This document shows, piece by piece, positions 39,984-52,563 of a stretch of 64,000 bases of DNA. The notes below the pieces were generated by a model, which did no database searches, had not been told where the DNA came from, and saw only the letters and a program-made list of their open reading frames with translations. Made by a program: the position numbers and the translations under genes. This DNA comes from DATKFM01 sp963851215. Lineage in GTDB: Bacteria > Pseudomonadota > Alphaproteobacteria > Dongiales > Dongiaceae. The first letter of the stretch is position 1; every line of letters starts with the position of its first letter. The stretch spans positions 1 to 64,000 of the forward strand of contig CAWKOG010000004.1 of assembly GCA_963851215.1 (NCBI GenBank), written 5' to 3'.

Positions 39984-41344
39984 ATGCCAATCAACATTCT
40001 GATGCCCGCGCTGTCGCCGACGATGGAAAAGGGCAACCTTGCCAAGTGGCTCAAGAAGGAGGGCGACAAGGTCAAGTCCGGCGACGTCATCGCCGAGATC
40101 GAGACCGACAAGGCGACCATGGAAGTCGAGGCGGTCGACGAGGGCACCATCGCGAAGATCCTGGTGCCCGAGGGCACCCAGGATGTCGCCGGTCAACGAC
40201 GTGATCGCGGTGCTGGCCGGCGACGGCGAGGATGTGAAGGCGGCGGGGGCGGGGGCCGGCAAGCGCGCCCAAGGCCGAGTCGAAGGCCGCGCCGGCGGCC
40301 GAAGCGCCGGCCGCCGCGAAGCCCGCGCCGGCAGCCTGCGCCGCCGCGGCCGCAGCGCCGGCGCCAGCCGCTGCCGCGCCGCAGGCCGCACCCGCGCAAC
40401 AAGGCCAACGGCCACGCCCGCATCTTCTCGTCGCCGCTGGCCCGCCGCCTCGCCAAGGAGGCCGGCATCGAACTCGCGCCGCATCAACGGCTCCGGCCCG
40501 CACGGCCGCGTCATCGCGCGCGACGTCGAGGAGGCCAAATCCGGCAAGGGGCTGAAGGCGCCGGCCGCCGCGCCCGCGGCCGCGCCCAGCGATCGCGCCG
40601 TCGATGTCGGACAAGCAGATCCTCGCGCTGTTCGAGCCCGGCAGCTACGAGGTGATCCCGCACGACGGCATGCGCCGCACCATCGCGCAGCGGCTCACCG
40701 CGTCGGTGCAGACCGTGCCGCATTTCTATCTGACGATCGACTGCGACATCGGCAAGCTGCTGGCCGCCCGCGAGGAGATCAACGCGTCCGCGCCGAAGGA
40801 CAAGGAGAAGAAGCCGCTCTACAAGCTCTCGGTCAACGACTTCGTCATCAAGGCGATGGCGATCGCGCTGCAGCGGATTCCGAACGCCAATGTCAGCTGG
40901 ACCGAAGGCGGCATGCTCAAGCACAAGCATTCCGATGTCGGCGTCGCGGTGGCGATGCCCGGCGGCCTGATCACGCCGATCATCCGCAAGGCCGAGACCA
41001 AATCGCTGTCGACGATCTCGGCCGAGATGAAGGATTTTGCCGCCCGCGCGCGCGCGCGCAAACTGAAGCCGGAGGAATATCAGGGCGGCACCACCGCGGT
41101 GTCCAACCTCGGCATGTACGGCATCAAGGATTTTACCGCCGTGATCAACCCGCCGCACGCGACGATTCTGGCGGTCGGCGCCAGCGAGGAGCGCGCGGTG
41201 GTGCGGGGCGGCAAGATCGAGGCCGCGCACATCATGAGCGTGACGCTGTCCTGCGATCACCGCGCGGTCGACGGCGCGCTCGGCGCCGAACTGATCGGCG
41301 CGTTCAAGATGCTGATCGAAAACCCGGTGATGATGATGGTGTGA
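39984..41344 (+). CDS. pdhC: dihydrolipoamide acetyltransferase (E2)
   Basis: An amino-terminal lipoyl domain (ETDKATMEVEAVDEGT), an Ala/Pro linker, a peripheral-subunit-binding region (GSGPHGRVIARDVEEAKSGK) and the catalytic domain with VPHFYLTIDCDIGKLL and the active site DHRAVDG. Extra c bases near 40,190, 40,270 and 40,478, and others in the linker, break the frame. About 450 residues when joined. It transfers acetyl groups from lipoamide to CoA and forms the core of the complex. Confidence 0.9.
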
Positions 41345-41348
41345 GCGC

Positions 41349-41431
41349 CGTCATTGCGAGCGCAGCGAAGCAATCCATTTCCTCGGCGACAACGGTGGAT
41401 TGCTTCGTCGCAAGTGCTCCTCGCAATGACG
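41349..41431. repeat. bradyrhizobial dispersed inverted repeat, copy A
   Basis: Perfect outer arms CGTCATTGCGAG and CTCGCAATGACG enclose inner arms GAAGCAATCCA and TGGATTGCTTC. A second copy lies at 44291-44375. I recall this family as very common in Bradyrhizobium and Rhodopseudomonas. Confidence 0.85.
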
Positions 41432-41477
41432 GTGATGGACCGTTGATCGGTCGCCACGATGAAAACGAGCAAGTAGC

Positions 41478-42905
41478 ATGGCCGACACCTCCTTCGACGT
41501 CATCATCATCGGCTCCGGTCCCGGCGGCTATGTCACCGCGATCCGCGCGGCGCAGCTCGGCTTCAAGACCGCGATCGTCGAGAAAGCCTATCTCGGCGGC
41601 ATCTGCAACAACTGGGGCTGCATCCCGACCAAGGCGCTGCTGCGCTCGGCGGAGATCTATCACTACATGCAGCACGCCAAGGATTACGGGCTGTCGGCGG
41701 AGAAGATCTCGTTCGATCCGCAGGCCGTGGTGCAGCGCTCGCGCGGCGTGTCGAAGCGGCTCAACGGCGGCGTCGGCTATCCTGATGAAGAAGAACAAGG
41801 TCACGGTGATCTGGGGCGAGGCGACGCTGGATGCGCCCGGCAAGACTCACGGTGAAGAAGTCCGCGGCCGAGGCGCCGAAGGGCGCGCTGGGCGAGGGCG
41901 CCTATCAGGCCAAGCACATCATCGTCGCCACCGGCGCGCGGCCGCGCGTGCTGCCGGGGCTCGAGCCCGACAAGAAGCTGGTCTGGACCTATTTCGAGGC
42001 GATGGTGCCGGACAAGATGCCGAAGTCGCTGCTGGTGGTCGGCTCGGGCGCGATCGGCATCGAATTCGCCTCGTTCTATCCGCACCATGGGCGCCGAGGT
42101 GACGGTCGTCGAGGTGCTGCCGCAGATCCTGCCGGTCGAGGATGCCGAGATCGCCGCCTTCGCGCGCAAAGCGTTCGAGAAGCAGGGCATCAAGATCCTC
42201 ACCGGCGCCAAGGTGACAAAACTCGAGAAGAAGGCCGACAGCGTCACCGCGACCATCGAGGACGGCAAGGGCAGCACGCAGACGCTCGACGGTCGACCGG
42301 GTGATTTCGGCGGTCGGCGTGGTCGGCAATATCGAGAATCTCGGGCTGGAAAAGCTCGGCGTGAAGACCGAGCGCGGCATGCATCGTGATCGACGGCTTC
42401 GGCAAGACCAACGTGCCCGGCATCTACGCCATCGGCGACGTCGCCGGTCCGCCGATGCTGGCGCACAAGGCCGAGCATGAGGGCGTGATCTGCGTCGAGG
42501 CGATCAAGGGCCTGCATCCGCATCCGATGGACAAGAACCTCATTCCCGGCTGCACCTATTGCCATCCGCAGGTCGCCTCGGTCGGCCTGACCGAGGCCAG
42601 GGCGAAGGAGGCGCGGCCGCGAAATCCGCGTCGGGCGTTTTCCGTTCGTCGGCAACGGCAAGGCGATCGCGCTGGGCGAGGACCAGGGCATGGTCAAGGT
42701 GATCTTCGACAAGAAGACCGGCCAGCTGCTCGGCGCGCACATGGTCGGCGCCGAGGTGACCGAACTGATCCAGGGCTTTGTGGTGGCGATGAACCTCGAG
42801 ACCACCGAGGAAGAGCTGATGCACACGATCTTCCCGCATCCGACGCTGTCGGAGATGATGAAGGAAGCGGTGCTCGACGCCTACGGCCGCGTGCTGAACA
42901 TGTAA
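41478..42905 (+). CDS. lpdA: dihydrolipoamide dehydrogenase (E3)
   Basis: FAD-binding IIIGSGPGGYVTAIRAAQLG, the redox disulfide GGICNNWGCIPTK, NAD-binding LLVVGSGAIGIEFASF, the second FAD motif YAIGDVAGPPMLAHKA and the dimer-interface HPHPTLSE-type end are all present. At least six extra bases (for example near 41,782, 41,843, 42,085, 42,293, 42,383 and 42,615) break it into pieces; joined it is about 473 residues. It reoxidises the lipoamide of the pyruvate dehydrogenase complex. Confidence 0.92.
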
Positions 42906-42907
42906 TG

Positions 42908-42975
42908 CGTCGTCATGCGCGGGCTCGACCCGCGCATCCATGAGCACTTGCGAAGCAAGCGTCTCGAAGGATGGG
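42908..42975. repeat. bradyrhizobial palindromic repeat element
   Basis: ATGCGCGGG and CCCGCGCAT flank CTCGA at 42915-42937. The following GCAAGCGTCTCGAAGGATGG is typical of short palindromic elements found after genes in this group. It directly follows lpdA. Confidence 0.7.
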
Positions 42976-43042
42976 CATCGGACTCGTGCCAGCCGTCGAG
43001 ACGCGCGCAATGACGCGCTCGGATGAGGAAGAGAACAATCCC

Positions 43043-44286
<1,244 letters not shown>

Positions 44287-44290
44287 AAGC

Positions 44291-44375
44291 CGTCATTGCG
44301 AGCGACAGCGAAGCAATCCATGGTGCGGCAGCGTACGCATGGATTGCTTCGTCGCAAGTGCTCCTCGCAATGACG
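44291..44375. repeat. bradyrhizobial dispersed inverted repeat, copy B
   Basis: The same outer arms (CGTCATTGCGAG and CTCGCAATGACG) and inner arms as the copy at 41349. It lies immediately after the threonine synthase gene. Confidence 0.85.
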
Positions 44376-44403
44376 ACGGTTGATGTGTTGATGGAGGGTG
44401 GTG

Positions 44404-45377
44404 ATGCGAAGAACGATTCTGGCCGCGTTGACTCGCGATGCTCGCCTTCGGCGGCAGCGCGCGCGCCGAAAATTTCCCGTCGCGTCCCGATCACCATCAT
44501 CGTGCCGTTTTCCGCCGGCGGGCCGTCGGACGCGATGGCGCGGATCCTCGCCGAGCGCATGAAGGCGACGCTCGGTGAAACCGTGCTGGTCGAGAACGTC
44601 ACGGGGGCGGGCGGCTCGATCGGGGTCGGCCGCGCGGTGCGCTCGCCGCCCGACGGCTACACCATCAGTTTCGGCCATCTCGGCACCCACGTCGCCAACG
44701 GCGCGATCTACAAGCTCGGCTACGACCTCGTGGCCGATCTCGAGCCGGTGGCGCTGCTGCCGAGCAATCCGATGATCGTCGTCAGCAAGAACGCGGTTCC
44801 GGCCAAATCGCTGAAGGAATTGCTGGAGTGGCTGAAGGCAAGGCCCGCTCCGGCGACCGCCGGCACCGCCGGCGCCGGCTCGGGCAGCCACATCGCCGGG
44901 CTCTACTTCGAAAACATCACCGGCATCAAGCTGCAATATGTGCCGTATCGCGGCACCGGCCCCGCGATGAACGATCTCGTCGCCGGCCAGATCGATCTCA
45001 TCGTCGACCAGCTTTCCAACTCCATCAACCAGGTGCGCGCCGGCAACATCCGCGGCTACGCCATCACCGACACCAAGCGCGCGGCTCGGCGTCGGACATT
45101 CCGACCACCGACGAAGCGGGCCTGCCCGGGTTTCACATGACGCTGTGGTCCGGCCTGTGGGTGCCGAAGGATACGCCGAAGGACATCGTCGCAAAACTCA
45201 ACGCCGCGGCGGTCGATGCGCTGAACGATCCCGCGGTGCGCAAGCAGCTGGAAAATCTCGGCCTGCAGATGCCGCCGAAGGACCAGCTGTCGCCGGCAGG
45301 CGCTCGGCGCCTGGCAGAAGGCCGAGATCGCAAAATGGTGGCCGATGATCAAGGCCGCCAACGTCAAGGTGGAGTGA
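44404..45377 (+). CDS. tripartite tricarboxylate transporter substrate-binding protein (TctC/Bug)
   Basis: ATG 44404 opens a signal peptide whose end (GGSARAENFPSRP) appears after an extra base near 44,433. The mature protein follows the Bug pattern: ITIIVPFSAGGPSDAMARIL, VENVTGAGGSIGVGRAVRSP, LQYVPYRGTGPAMNDLVAGQ and DLIVDQLSNS. Further extra bases occur near 45,086 and 45,305. About 322 residues. It binds a carboxylate in the periplasm for a TctAB membrane pair; those genes are not adjacent, as is common for this family. Confidence 0.82.
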
Positions 45378-45419
45378 GACTCCGCGGGCAGGTTACGACG
45401 ACCGGTGACGGCGGCGGGT

Positions 45420-47723
45420 TCACCTGCCGGCAGCGGCCGCGGCCAGCGGAAGCAGTGCCGGTGACACGTTCGACTTGTCCTGCGCAACCGCAGGCTGGTC
45501 CTGCGCGACGACTGGCTGGTCCTGCGCCGCGGCTGGTCTCCTGGGTAACGACGCGCTGCTCGGTCTTCGCGCCACCGCCGGGCTGCTGTCGAAACGCACG
45601 CGGTAGACCGCCAAATTCTCCATCACGCGCTGGACATAGTTTCGCGTTTCGGAGAACGGGATGCGCTCGACCCAGTCGACCGGATCGACCTTGGGATCGC
45701 GCGGATCGCCGTACACCTTGATCCAGTCCCGGACACGGCCCCGGCCGGCATTGTAGCCGGCAAAGGTCATGATGTGGGAGCCCTTGTATTCCGAGAGCAG
45801 CGCGCTGAGTTCGGCGGCGCCCATCTGCGTGTTGTAGACCGGATCGGAAACCATCCGGTCCCAGTCATAGCTGACGCCGAAGCGCTTGGCGGTGTCGCGT
45901 CCCGCTTCCGGCGTCATCTGCATCAGGCCGACCGCATTGGCCGCAGACTTGTCGCGCTGGTCGAACGCGCTCTCGGTGCGCGCCACCGAATAGATGATGC
46001 TGTGCTCGATTTCGGGAGCGATCTGGCTGTGCGGCGGAATCCCGATGGTGGGGAACGCATAATGGTCGAGCGCCAGCCCGCGGCCGAGCGCGGGCTTTCC
46101 GATCTGCAGCATCGCGCGGGCATCGTTGCGGCGGCCGGTGAGTTCGCCGAGCGCTTCGAGCACGGCCACGTCGGAGCTTTGTTCGCCGAGATCGGCGACA
46201 AAATACAGCACGACGTCACGCTCGCCGATCTCGTAGAGCATATCGGCGGCGCGCACGCGTTCGTCGGTGGCCGGCGCACCGTCGGCCGCGAGAGCGGGCG
46301 AGGGCGCGCGCAATTCGATTTGGTCGACGGCCAAGCTTGGCGCGCGCGAGCTGTCCGTAATAGGCGGTCGGGATAGCGCGCGGCCGCTTCATAGCTGGTG
46401 CGCATCGCGTCTTTCTCGCCGAGGGCCTCGGCGGCGCGCCCGCGCCAGTAGTTCGCCCGCGCCAGCACGATCGGATTGGCCGCGCCGTCGTCGATATGCG
46501 CGAAATGCGCAAGCGCGGTGGCGGGATCATCGAGGTAGCGCAGGGCGATCCAGCCGCACATGAAGTGGTAGTCGGCGCGGTAGTATTCATTGGCCGGCGG
46601 CGCGGCGGGGCGGATCACATCGTAGGCGGTCTGGAACTTGCCCTGATCGAGCAGCTTGCGGGCGAGCATGCGCCGCTCGCGCCACCATTGATCGGTATCC
46701 TGCAGCGCCATCGTCTCCGGCGACGCCGCCAGCATCAGGCGGGCCGCGTCGTCAATTCTGTTCTGGGCGAGCATCCACTGGATGCGGCACAGCGTGTAGC
46801 CGAGATCCGCTCGCGCCTCGGTCGCGACGGCGTCGAGCGCATCCAGCGCCTTGTTCGCTTTGCCCCTGACCGCGGCACAGGCCTTCACGATCGCAAGCTC
46901 GTCGCCGCCGAGGCGTTGCGCGGCGCGCCTGGCGCCCGCGAGATCCTTGGCGCCGATCCGCTTGTCCATGCGCGCGCGGTGGTCGTCGCGGGTGAGAAGG
47001 TCGCGGAACATCTCGAGCGCTTCGGTCTCCATGCGCTCCGACAATTCGTCCGATCGCCAGGCGTCGCGCGCCAGCCGGCCCGCGCCCTCGCGATCGCCCT
47101 CGGCGAGCAGCACGCGCGCCAGCGCGAGTTTGCCCCTGGCGCTGGCCGGCTGGTCGCCGATGAAGCCGCGAACCGTGGCCGCGTCGCTGCGCTCCTGCCA
47201 CAGCCGCGCCTCCGCCCGCCGGCGCAGCAACGCCGCGCTCGGCCAGTCCGGGTTGGCGGCGATGAACGCGGCATAGCGGCTGAAATTCGCCGTCGTCTCG
47301 GGGTGCCGCAGGATGAACCATTCGACGAGTTTCTGCGCCGCCGGGTCCGCGATCTTGTTCCGTGTGGCGGTCGCCTCGTCGGTCTTGGCCTTGCGCGCGA
47401 GATCGATCGCTTCCTTCACCAGCGCCAGATCGCCCGTGAGCGGCGGGGCGGCCTCCTTGGGAGCAGGCGTATCCTTTGCCTGCTTTGATTGCTTTTTCGC
47501 ATCGGCACTGTCTCGCATGCCGGCGTTTTTCAGCGCGGCGTTGCGCGAGCGAGTTCCTTTGCCGCGTGTGGCTTCTTCTCGTGCGCCTTCTTCTCGGGGT
47601 TTTGTCGGGCTTTCTTGGTGTGCTGTTGCTTGGGATTGGTCGGCGCGCCGTCGCATTCGTCGCGAACAGGGCGAGCGCGGTTACGGCGAGGAGACAGGAC
47701 AGCGAACGTAAGCATCGGTTCAT
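45420..47723 (-). CDS. slt: soluble lytic murein transglycosylase
   Basis: The start at 47723 (MNRCLRSLSCLLAVTAL) follows GGAGG and gives a signal peptide ending ATA. A long superhelical region (for example LVEWFILRHPETTANFSRYA, CGWIALRYLDDPATALAHF) precedes the SLT domain: ARTESAFDQRDKSAANAVGL with the catalytic glutamate, LMQMTP, and TFAGYNAGRGRVRDW. It cleaves glycan strands in the periplasm, releasing anhydro-muropeptides. Frame changes occur near 47,600 and 46,340. About 765 residues. Confidence 0.85.
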
Positions 47724-47762
47724 TCCATGGTCCTCCTGCCAGAGCCTCGATTCCTGTTCCAT

Positions 47763-48657
47763 CAGGAGATCATGCTCTGGTCACAAACCAAGAGATCGCA
47801 CACGCGTGCGGCCCGAACCCATCCGAAGGCTAACACGACGACGAACGATCGACTGTCGCGCCGGCGCAACAGCGCGCGGGAAAGAAACGGGCGAATGGAA
47901 CCCGAGGGTCGTGGAACCCGGCGCTCTACACGTGGCGGCCTCGCATTGCTGGCTGCGATGCGTCCAAACAACCGCGCTACGCGCGCCCTGCGACAAATTA
48001 ACCCGTCGGGTAAAATATCGCTTAACCCGTCGGGCAAATCACTTTTACAAATTCGCCCGTCTTACCCGGCAAGAGGGGCGTATCATGATCGTCACGAAAC
48101 GCGGGATGGGATGCGGTGGACGCGACAGCGTCGGCGCGCAGTTGCAGTCGCAGGGCGAGATGAACCTCGTGAGCGGCATGCGGCGCGCAGACGAACGGCG
48201 CTGAAGCGTACGGCAAAAGCGTGTGGTCCTGACAGCCTCTGGGTTGGCGTCAAGTCCCGCGGAGGCGAAGCCGGCCCAACCGGGTCGGCCCAGCCAGCAA
48301 TCCGCGGGGCGACGGTGACAAGACAAATCCTGATCGCCGGGGAGAGCTCGCTATAAGCCGTAAAACCATTGCGCAGGGAAGGCCGGAGTGTTTCCGCTGA
48401 ACCTGTATGCTCGTGTGCGCATTTTACTCGTGCAATTTGCACACGAGACCGCGGGTGCAGCGCGCACCCGGTCTTCCCTGCGCCCTCTGTTCTACTCGAG
48501 GGCCGAACGATCCGCAAAGCCTCGGGCGCATGGCGCCGCGGGAACATCTCATCGCGCCTATGAGCAATTCATCCCCTTTGAGGCCACCCGGCGGATCTGG
48601 AATGCATGCCGACACCGTCTTATCTTTGAATCTCGAATATCCAGCAGCGAGTTGCTC
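47763..48657. other. long intergenic region upstream of the P450 gene
   Basis: About 900 bases between divergent slt and P450 genes. Open frames exist on both strands, but they lie in what looks like a dispersed repeat (47998-48560). No gene is supported. Confidence 0.5.
47998..48560. repeat. large bradyrhizobial dispersed repeat
   Basis: The left end has two tandem units (TTAACCCGTCGGGTAAA and TTAACCCGTCGGGCAAA). The translated pieces (GCGGRDSVGAQ, TRDRGCSAHPVFPAPSV) match spurious frames I recall many times over in Bradyrhizobium genomes. The recall cannot be tested here, and the exact limits are guesses. Confidence 0.45.
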
Positions 48658-49905
48658 ATGACGCCCCAAGCAGACTTCGCCAGTCAGGATTACTTTCGCG
48701 ATCCCGCGGCCGCGATCGCGAAACTTCGCGCTATCGGTCCGGTCGTGGAAGTGCGCTTTCCGATCATCGGCAAGGTCTGGGCGACGACGACGCAGGCGCT
48801 TGCCGATCAGGTGCTGAAGGACACCGCCACCTTCACCATCCGCAAGGACAATGGCGATGTCGCGGGATTGCAATGGTGGATGCCGGGCATCGTGCGCACG
48901 CTCGCCAACAGCATGTTGTCGATGGACGAGCCGCGATCACAAGAGGTTGCGCGACATCGTCGACGAGGCATTCCGCCGCCGCGCGGTGCTGGACATGGAG
49001 CCGCACATCGAGGCGATGGCCGACGAGCTCGCCGACCAGCTGTTTGCGCGAGGGCAGTCCCGCCGATCTCGTCGAACGCTATGCGCGAAAGCTGCCGCTT
49101 TCGGTGATCTGCGAACTGCTCGGGCTGCCGCTGGCCGACCGGGCGAAATTCATGGCCTGGGCCGGCGGCTTCACCCGCTTTACCGGCGCGCTCGGTTTCC
49201 TCGGCATGATGCCGAAGATCCTCGCGATGCAGCGCTACGTCGAAGCGGCATCTCGAGACCGTGCGCCGGAAGGGCGGCGAAGGGCTGATCGCCGAGATCG
49301 TGCGCGTCGAAAAGGACGGCGGGCAGATCAGCCCGAACGAAATCGTGTCGATGGTGTTCCTGCTGCTGTTCGCGGGCCACGAGACCACCACGCATCTGAT
49401 CAGCGGGGCGGTGTTCGAGCTCTTGAAAAACCCTGATCTGCGCGACTGGCTCGAACAGGACTGGAGCCGCGCCGATCTGGCGGTCGAGGAATTCCTGCGC
49501 TTCATCACGCCGGTGCAATTTACAAAACCGCGCTTCGTGCGCAGGGATATCGAACTGGACGGCGTTCGCCTGCGCAAGGGCGACCGGATCATGGCTATGC
49601 TGGCGGCCGCCAACATGGACCCTGCGGCCAATCCGCATCCGGAGCGGCTCGATCTGCAGCGCAAGCCGAACCGGCATATCGCCTTCGGCACCGGAATCCA
49701 TTTCTGCCTCGGCCATCAGCTCGCCCGCATCGAGGGCCGATGCGCGTTGAAGTCGTTGTTCCGGCGCTGGCCCGAATTGACGCTGGCGGTGGACCAGTCG
49801 GAGATCACCTGGCGCAAGCGGCCCGGCCTGAGGGCGATTGATCGGCTGCCGGTAGCGCGCGACCTAACTGGACATTGCCAGCGGCGATGGTTGCCGCGTA
49901 TTTAG
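48658..49905 (+). CDS. cytochrome P450
   Basis: About 410 residues when joined. The oxygen-binding I helix has LLLFAGHETTTHLI, the ExxR motif is VEEFLRF, and the haem cysteine lies in FGTGIHFCLGHQLARIEG. Extra bases near 48,943, 49,047 and 49,250 change frame. It is a soluble bacterial class I P450; ferredoxin and reductase partners are not adjacent. The substrate is unknown. Confidence 0.88.
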
Positions 49906-50720
49906 GATGTAAGCATAGCGTGGCCGATGCGCCACGATTGTTGCTTGGCCGCAACACTCGGCGAAGATTTAACCGTCATCGCAGCCAGCTCTTGCGCGCG
50001 CCGCTATTTGGCCACACCCCTCAATGAAATCATTCCTCCGTAGGCTAACGCCACGGCGCTCGTGAAGGCGAAGGGAACTCTTGATTTCCCGGGTCTGATC
50101 AAGAGCTGGCTGGGAAACAGGTTCGCGATGGACGCCAAGACCAGCATCAAGAGCAGGCTGCCGAGCCGTCATGTGACGGATGCCCGCGGCATCGGGTCGA
50201 CGCATGCTGCGCGCACCTCGGCGACCGCCCATGAAGCTGGCACCGAAGCTTTGTTCGACGTCGCCGAAATCTTCGAAAAAAACACCGAATGTCGCGGATT
50301 TGAAACCGGGCCGGCCGTTATGTCGCCAAAGACTCGGGTGGAAATCGTCCGCGCATATCGCTTCTGATGACGACGCTGCTCGATAATGGCCGCTGCACGA
50401 GGTTCGTATGAGCCGAACGATCACCGAAAACCCACGCGCGTGACCCGGCATTTGAAACCCGGTGGCCTTATTCGCCAGAGACCGATGCGGTGAACCGGTG
50501 ACATGCGCTTCTGCCGCGGACGCTGATCGTTTTGGAAATCGACGCCGACGTCGGGACTCTTAACGTAAAGTTGACCGACGCCGGAGCTGGCTGAACGTAA
50601 GACCAAATGGAAGCCCCGAGCGACCAATCATACATCGGGTGCGCTCTGGAAATATGCCCAACAGGTTGGGCCAGCGGTGGATGGCGCCGTAACCCATCCG
50701 GGCGGTGCGCACGAGAAACA
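49906..50720. other. intergenic region upstream of the exoR-like gene
   Basis: About 800 bases without a whole gene. It contains a short piece like the start of dihydroxy-acid dehydratase at 50128-50178. Confidence 0.5.
50128..50178 (+). pseudogene. possible 5-prime fragment of ilvD
   Basis: Seventeen codons read MDAKTSIKSRLPSRHVT, which matches my memory of the start of rhizobial dihydroxy-acid dehydratase. The next codons (DARGIGSTHAAR) no longer fit. The fragment may be a duplication scar or chance; recognition is from memory only. Confidence 0.35.
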
Positions 50721-51552
50721 GTGTTATGCGGACATTGTAGGCGTATCATTTTTGCGTTGATGTTAGGGGCCGCGCCCGTGGCGGCTCCGGCATTCGGATT
50801 CGACGGTGCGCCGGTCAATGCGGATGCGGCTATTCCGGTGGTTTCGGCTCAGCCCGGCGCCGCAGCGGCCCTGAAGAAGGCGGTTCCGCCGGCCGGCCGC
50901 ACCTCGACCAACTCGCTGACCTCGCTGCAATACGCCGCCGAAGGCGGCCACCCGATCGCGCAGTGGAAGCTCGGCCGGATGTATGCCGATGGCGAAGGCG
51001 TCGCCCAGGACGACCTGCGCGCCTTCGACTATTTCAGCCGTATCGCCAACCAGCATGCGGAAGACAGCCCGTCGGCGCCGCAGGCCGGCGTCGTCGCCAA
51101 CGCCTTCGTGGCGCTGGGCCGCTACTACCTCAAGGGCATTCCCAATTCGAAGGTCAAGTCCGATCCGGACCGGGCGCGGGAGATGTTCTCCTATGCCGCG
51201 TCCTATTTCGGCAACGCCGATGCCCAGTACGATCTGGCCCGGCTCTATCTCAAGGGCGCCGGCTCGTCGCGGGACGACTTCCGCTACGGCGCGCGCTGGC
51301 TCGGCCTCGCCGCCCAGAAGGGCCAGCATCAGGCCCAGGCCATGCTCGGCCAGATGCTGTTCAACGGCGAGCAGATGCCGCGTCAGGCGCGCCCGCGGGC
51401 TGATGTGGCTGACGCTGGCGCGCGACAACGCCGCGCCCGACGAGACCTGGATCAAGGAAAGCTACAACAAGGCGATCGCCAAGGCGTCCGAGGACGACCG
51501 GGCGATGGCGCTGCAGATGCTCGAGCACTGGGTGCAGGGCCGCAAGGACTGA
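50721..51552 (+). CDS. exoR: ExoR-like Sel1-repeat protein
   Basis: A GTG start at 50721 precedes a signal peptide (LMLGAAPVAAPAFG). Sel1-like repeats follow: QYAAEGGHPIAQWKLGRMYA, LGRYYLKGIPN, QYDLARLYLKGAG and MLGQMLFNGEQMP. The layout matches ExoR, the periplasmic repressor that holds the ExoS/ChvI system and controls exopolysaccharide and motility in rhizobia. One extra c near 51,393 changes frame. About 277 residues. The ribosome site is weak, so the start is uncertain. Confidence 0.75.
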
Positions 51553-51615
51553 GTCGGGGTCGTCAGCGACGGCTGCCTGTCGTCGGCGCTAGGGCGCCTC
51601 GACGTGCGAGCCTCG

Positions 51616-52408
51616 TCAGGCCGCCTCCAGATCCAGATCGATCCAGACCGGGACGTGGTCCGACGGCTTTTCCCAGGCCCGCACATAGCTGTCGATTCCG
51701 ACCCCGAGCAGGCGGTCGCTGGCCTGCGGCGACAGCAGCAGGTGGTCGATGCGAATGCCGTGGTTTTTCTGCCAGGCGCCGGCCTGATAGTCCCAGAAGG
51801 TGTACTGGCCGGGGGCGTCGGTGACCGCGCGCAGCGCGTCGGTGAGCCCGAGGCCGAGCAGCGACTGAAAGCTTTCCCGGGTGGCGGGACGGAACAGGGC
51901 GTCGTTGACCCAGGCCGCCGGATTATGGACGTCGTGCGGCCGCGGGAATGACGTTGAAGTCGCCGGCCAGGACCAGCGGCTCTTCCGCTTTAAGCCGCTG
52001 CTTCGAATACTCAAGAAGCCGCGACATCCATTTGAGTTTATAGGGATATTTCTCGGTTTCCGGCGGGTTGCCGTTGGGCAGATAGAGGCAGGCGATCCGC
52101 AGCACGCCGTGTTTCAGCGGGACCACGCCCTCCAGAAACCGGGCGTGGGCGTCCTCGTCGTCGCCGGCCAGGCCCGATTTGGTTTCATCGAACGGCAGCT
52201 TGGAGAGCAGCGCAACGCCGTTGAAGGTCTTCTGGCCGTGGGTGACGACGTTGTAGCCGAGCGCCTCGATGGCCTCCCGGGGGAAGGCCTCATCGACGCA
52301 TTTGATCTCCTGCAGGCAGACGATATCGGGCGCACAATCCTTCAGCCAGACCAGCAGATGGTCGAGCCGTTGCCGGACCGAATTGACGTTCCACGTAGCA
52401 ATACGCAT
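51616..52408 (-). CDS. xth: exodeoxyribonuclease III
   Basis: MRIATWNVNSVRQRLDHLL opens the EEP nuclease fold. The metal glutamate is in CLQEIKC, then LYLPNGNP, LVLAGDFNVI, the late GIRIDHLLLSP and SDHVPVWIDLDL. It repairs abasic sites and degrades one strand of duplex DNA. An extra base near 51,947, just after the GDFNV motif, changes frame. About 263 residues. Confidence 0.88.
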
Positions 52409-52563
52409 CAAGGGGTCCTGTTAGCTTACCAGAATTTTAGTTTGCGCTGGCATACCATGCGCCGCGGGGCTGTGATAACCGTTTAGAATAAGGCGTAAAG
52501 GCCGCCACAGGGGCAGGGAATTGGACCGTCCCGGTCGTTGTGGACCGGCTGACGTGAAATGCG

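Noticed and set aside
39675..40655. A DUF5076-lipoyl fusion protein
   Set aside because: One extra base hides the DUF5076 stop at 39981; the pdhC ATG lies three bases later.
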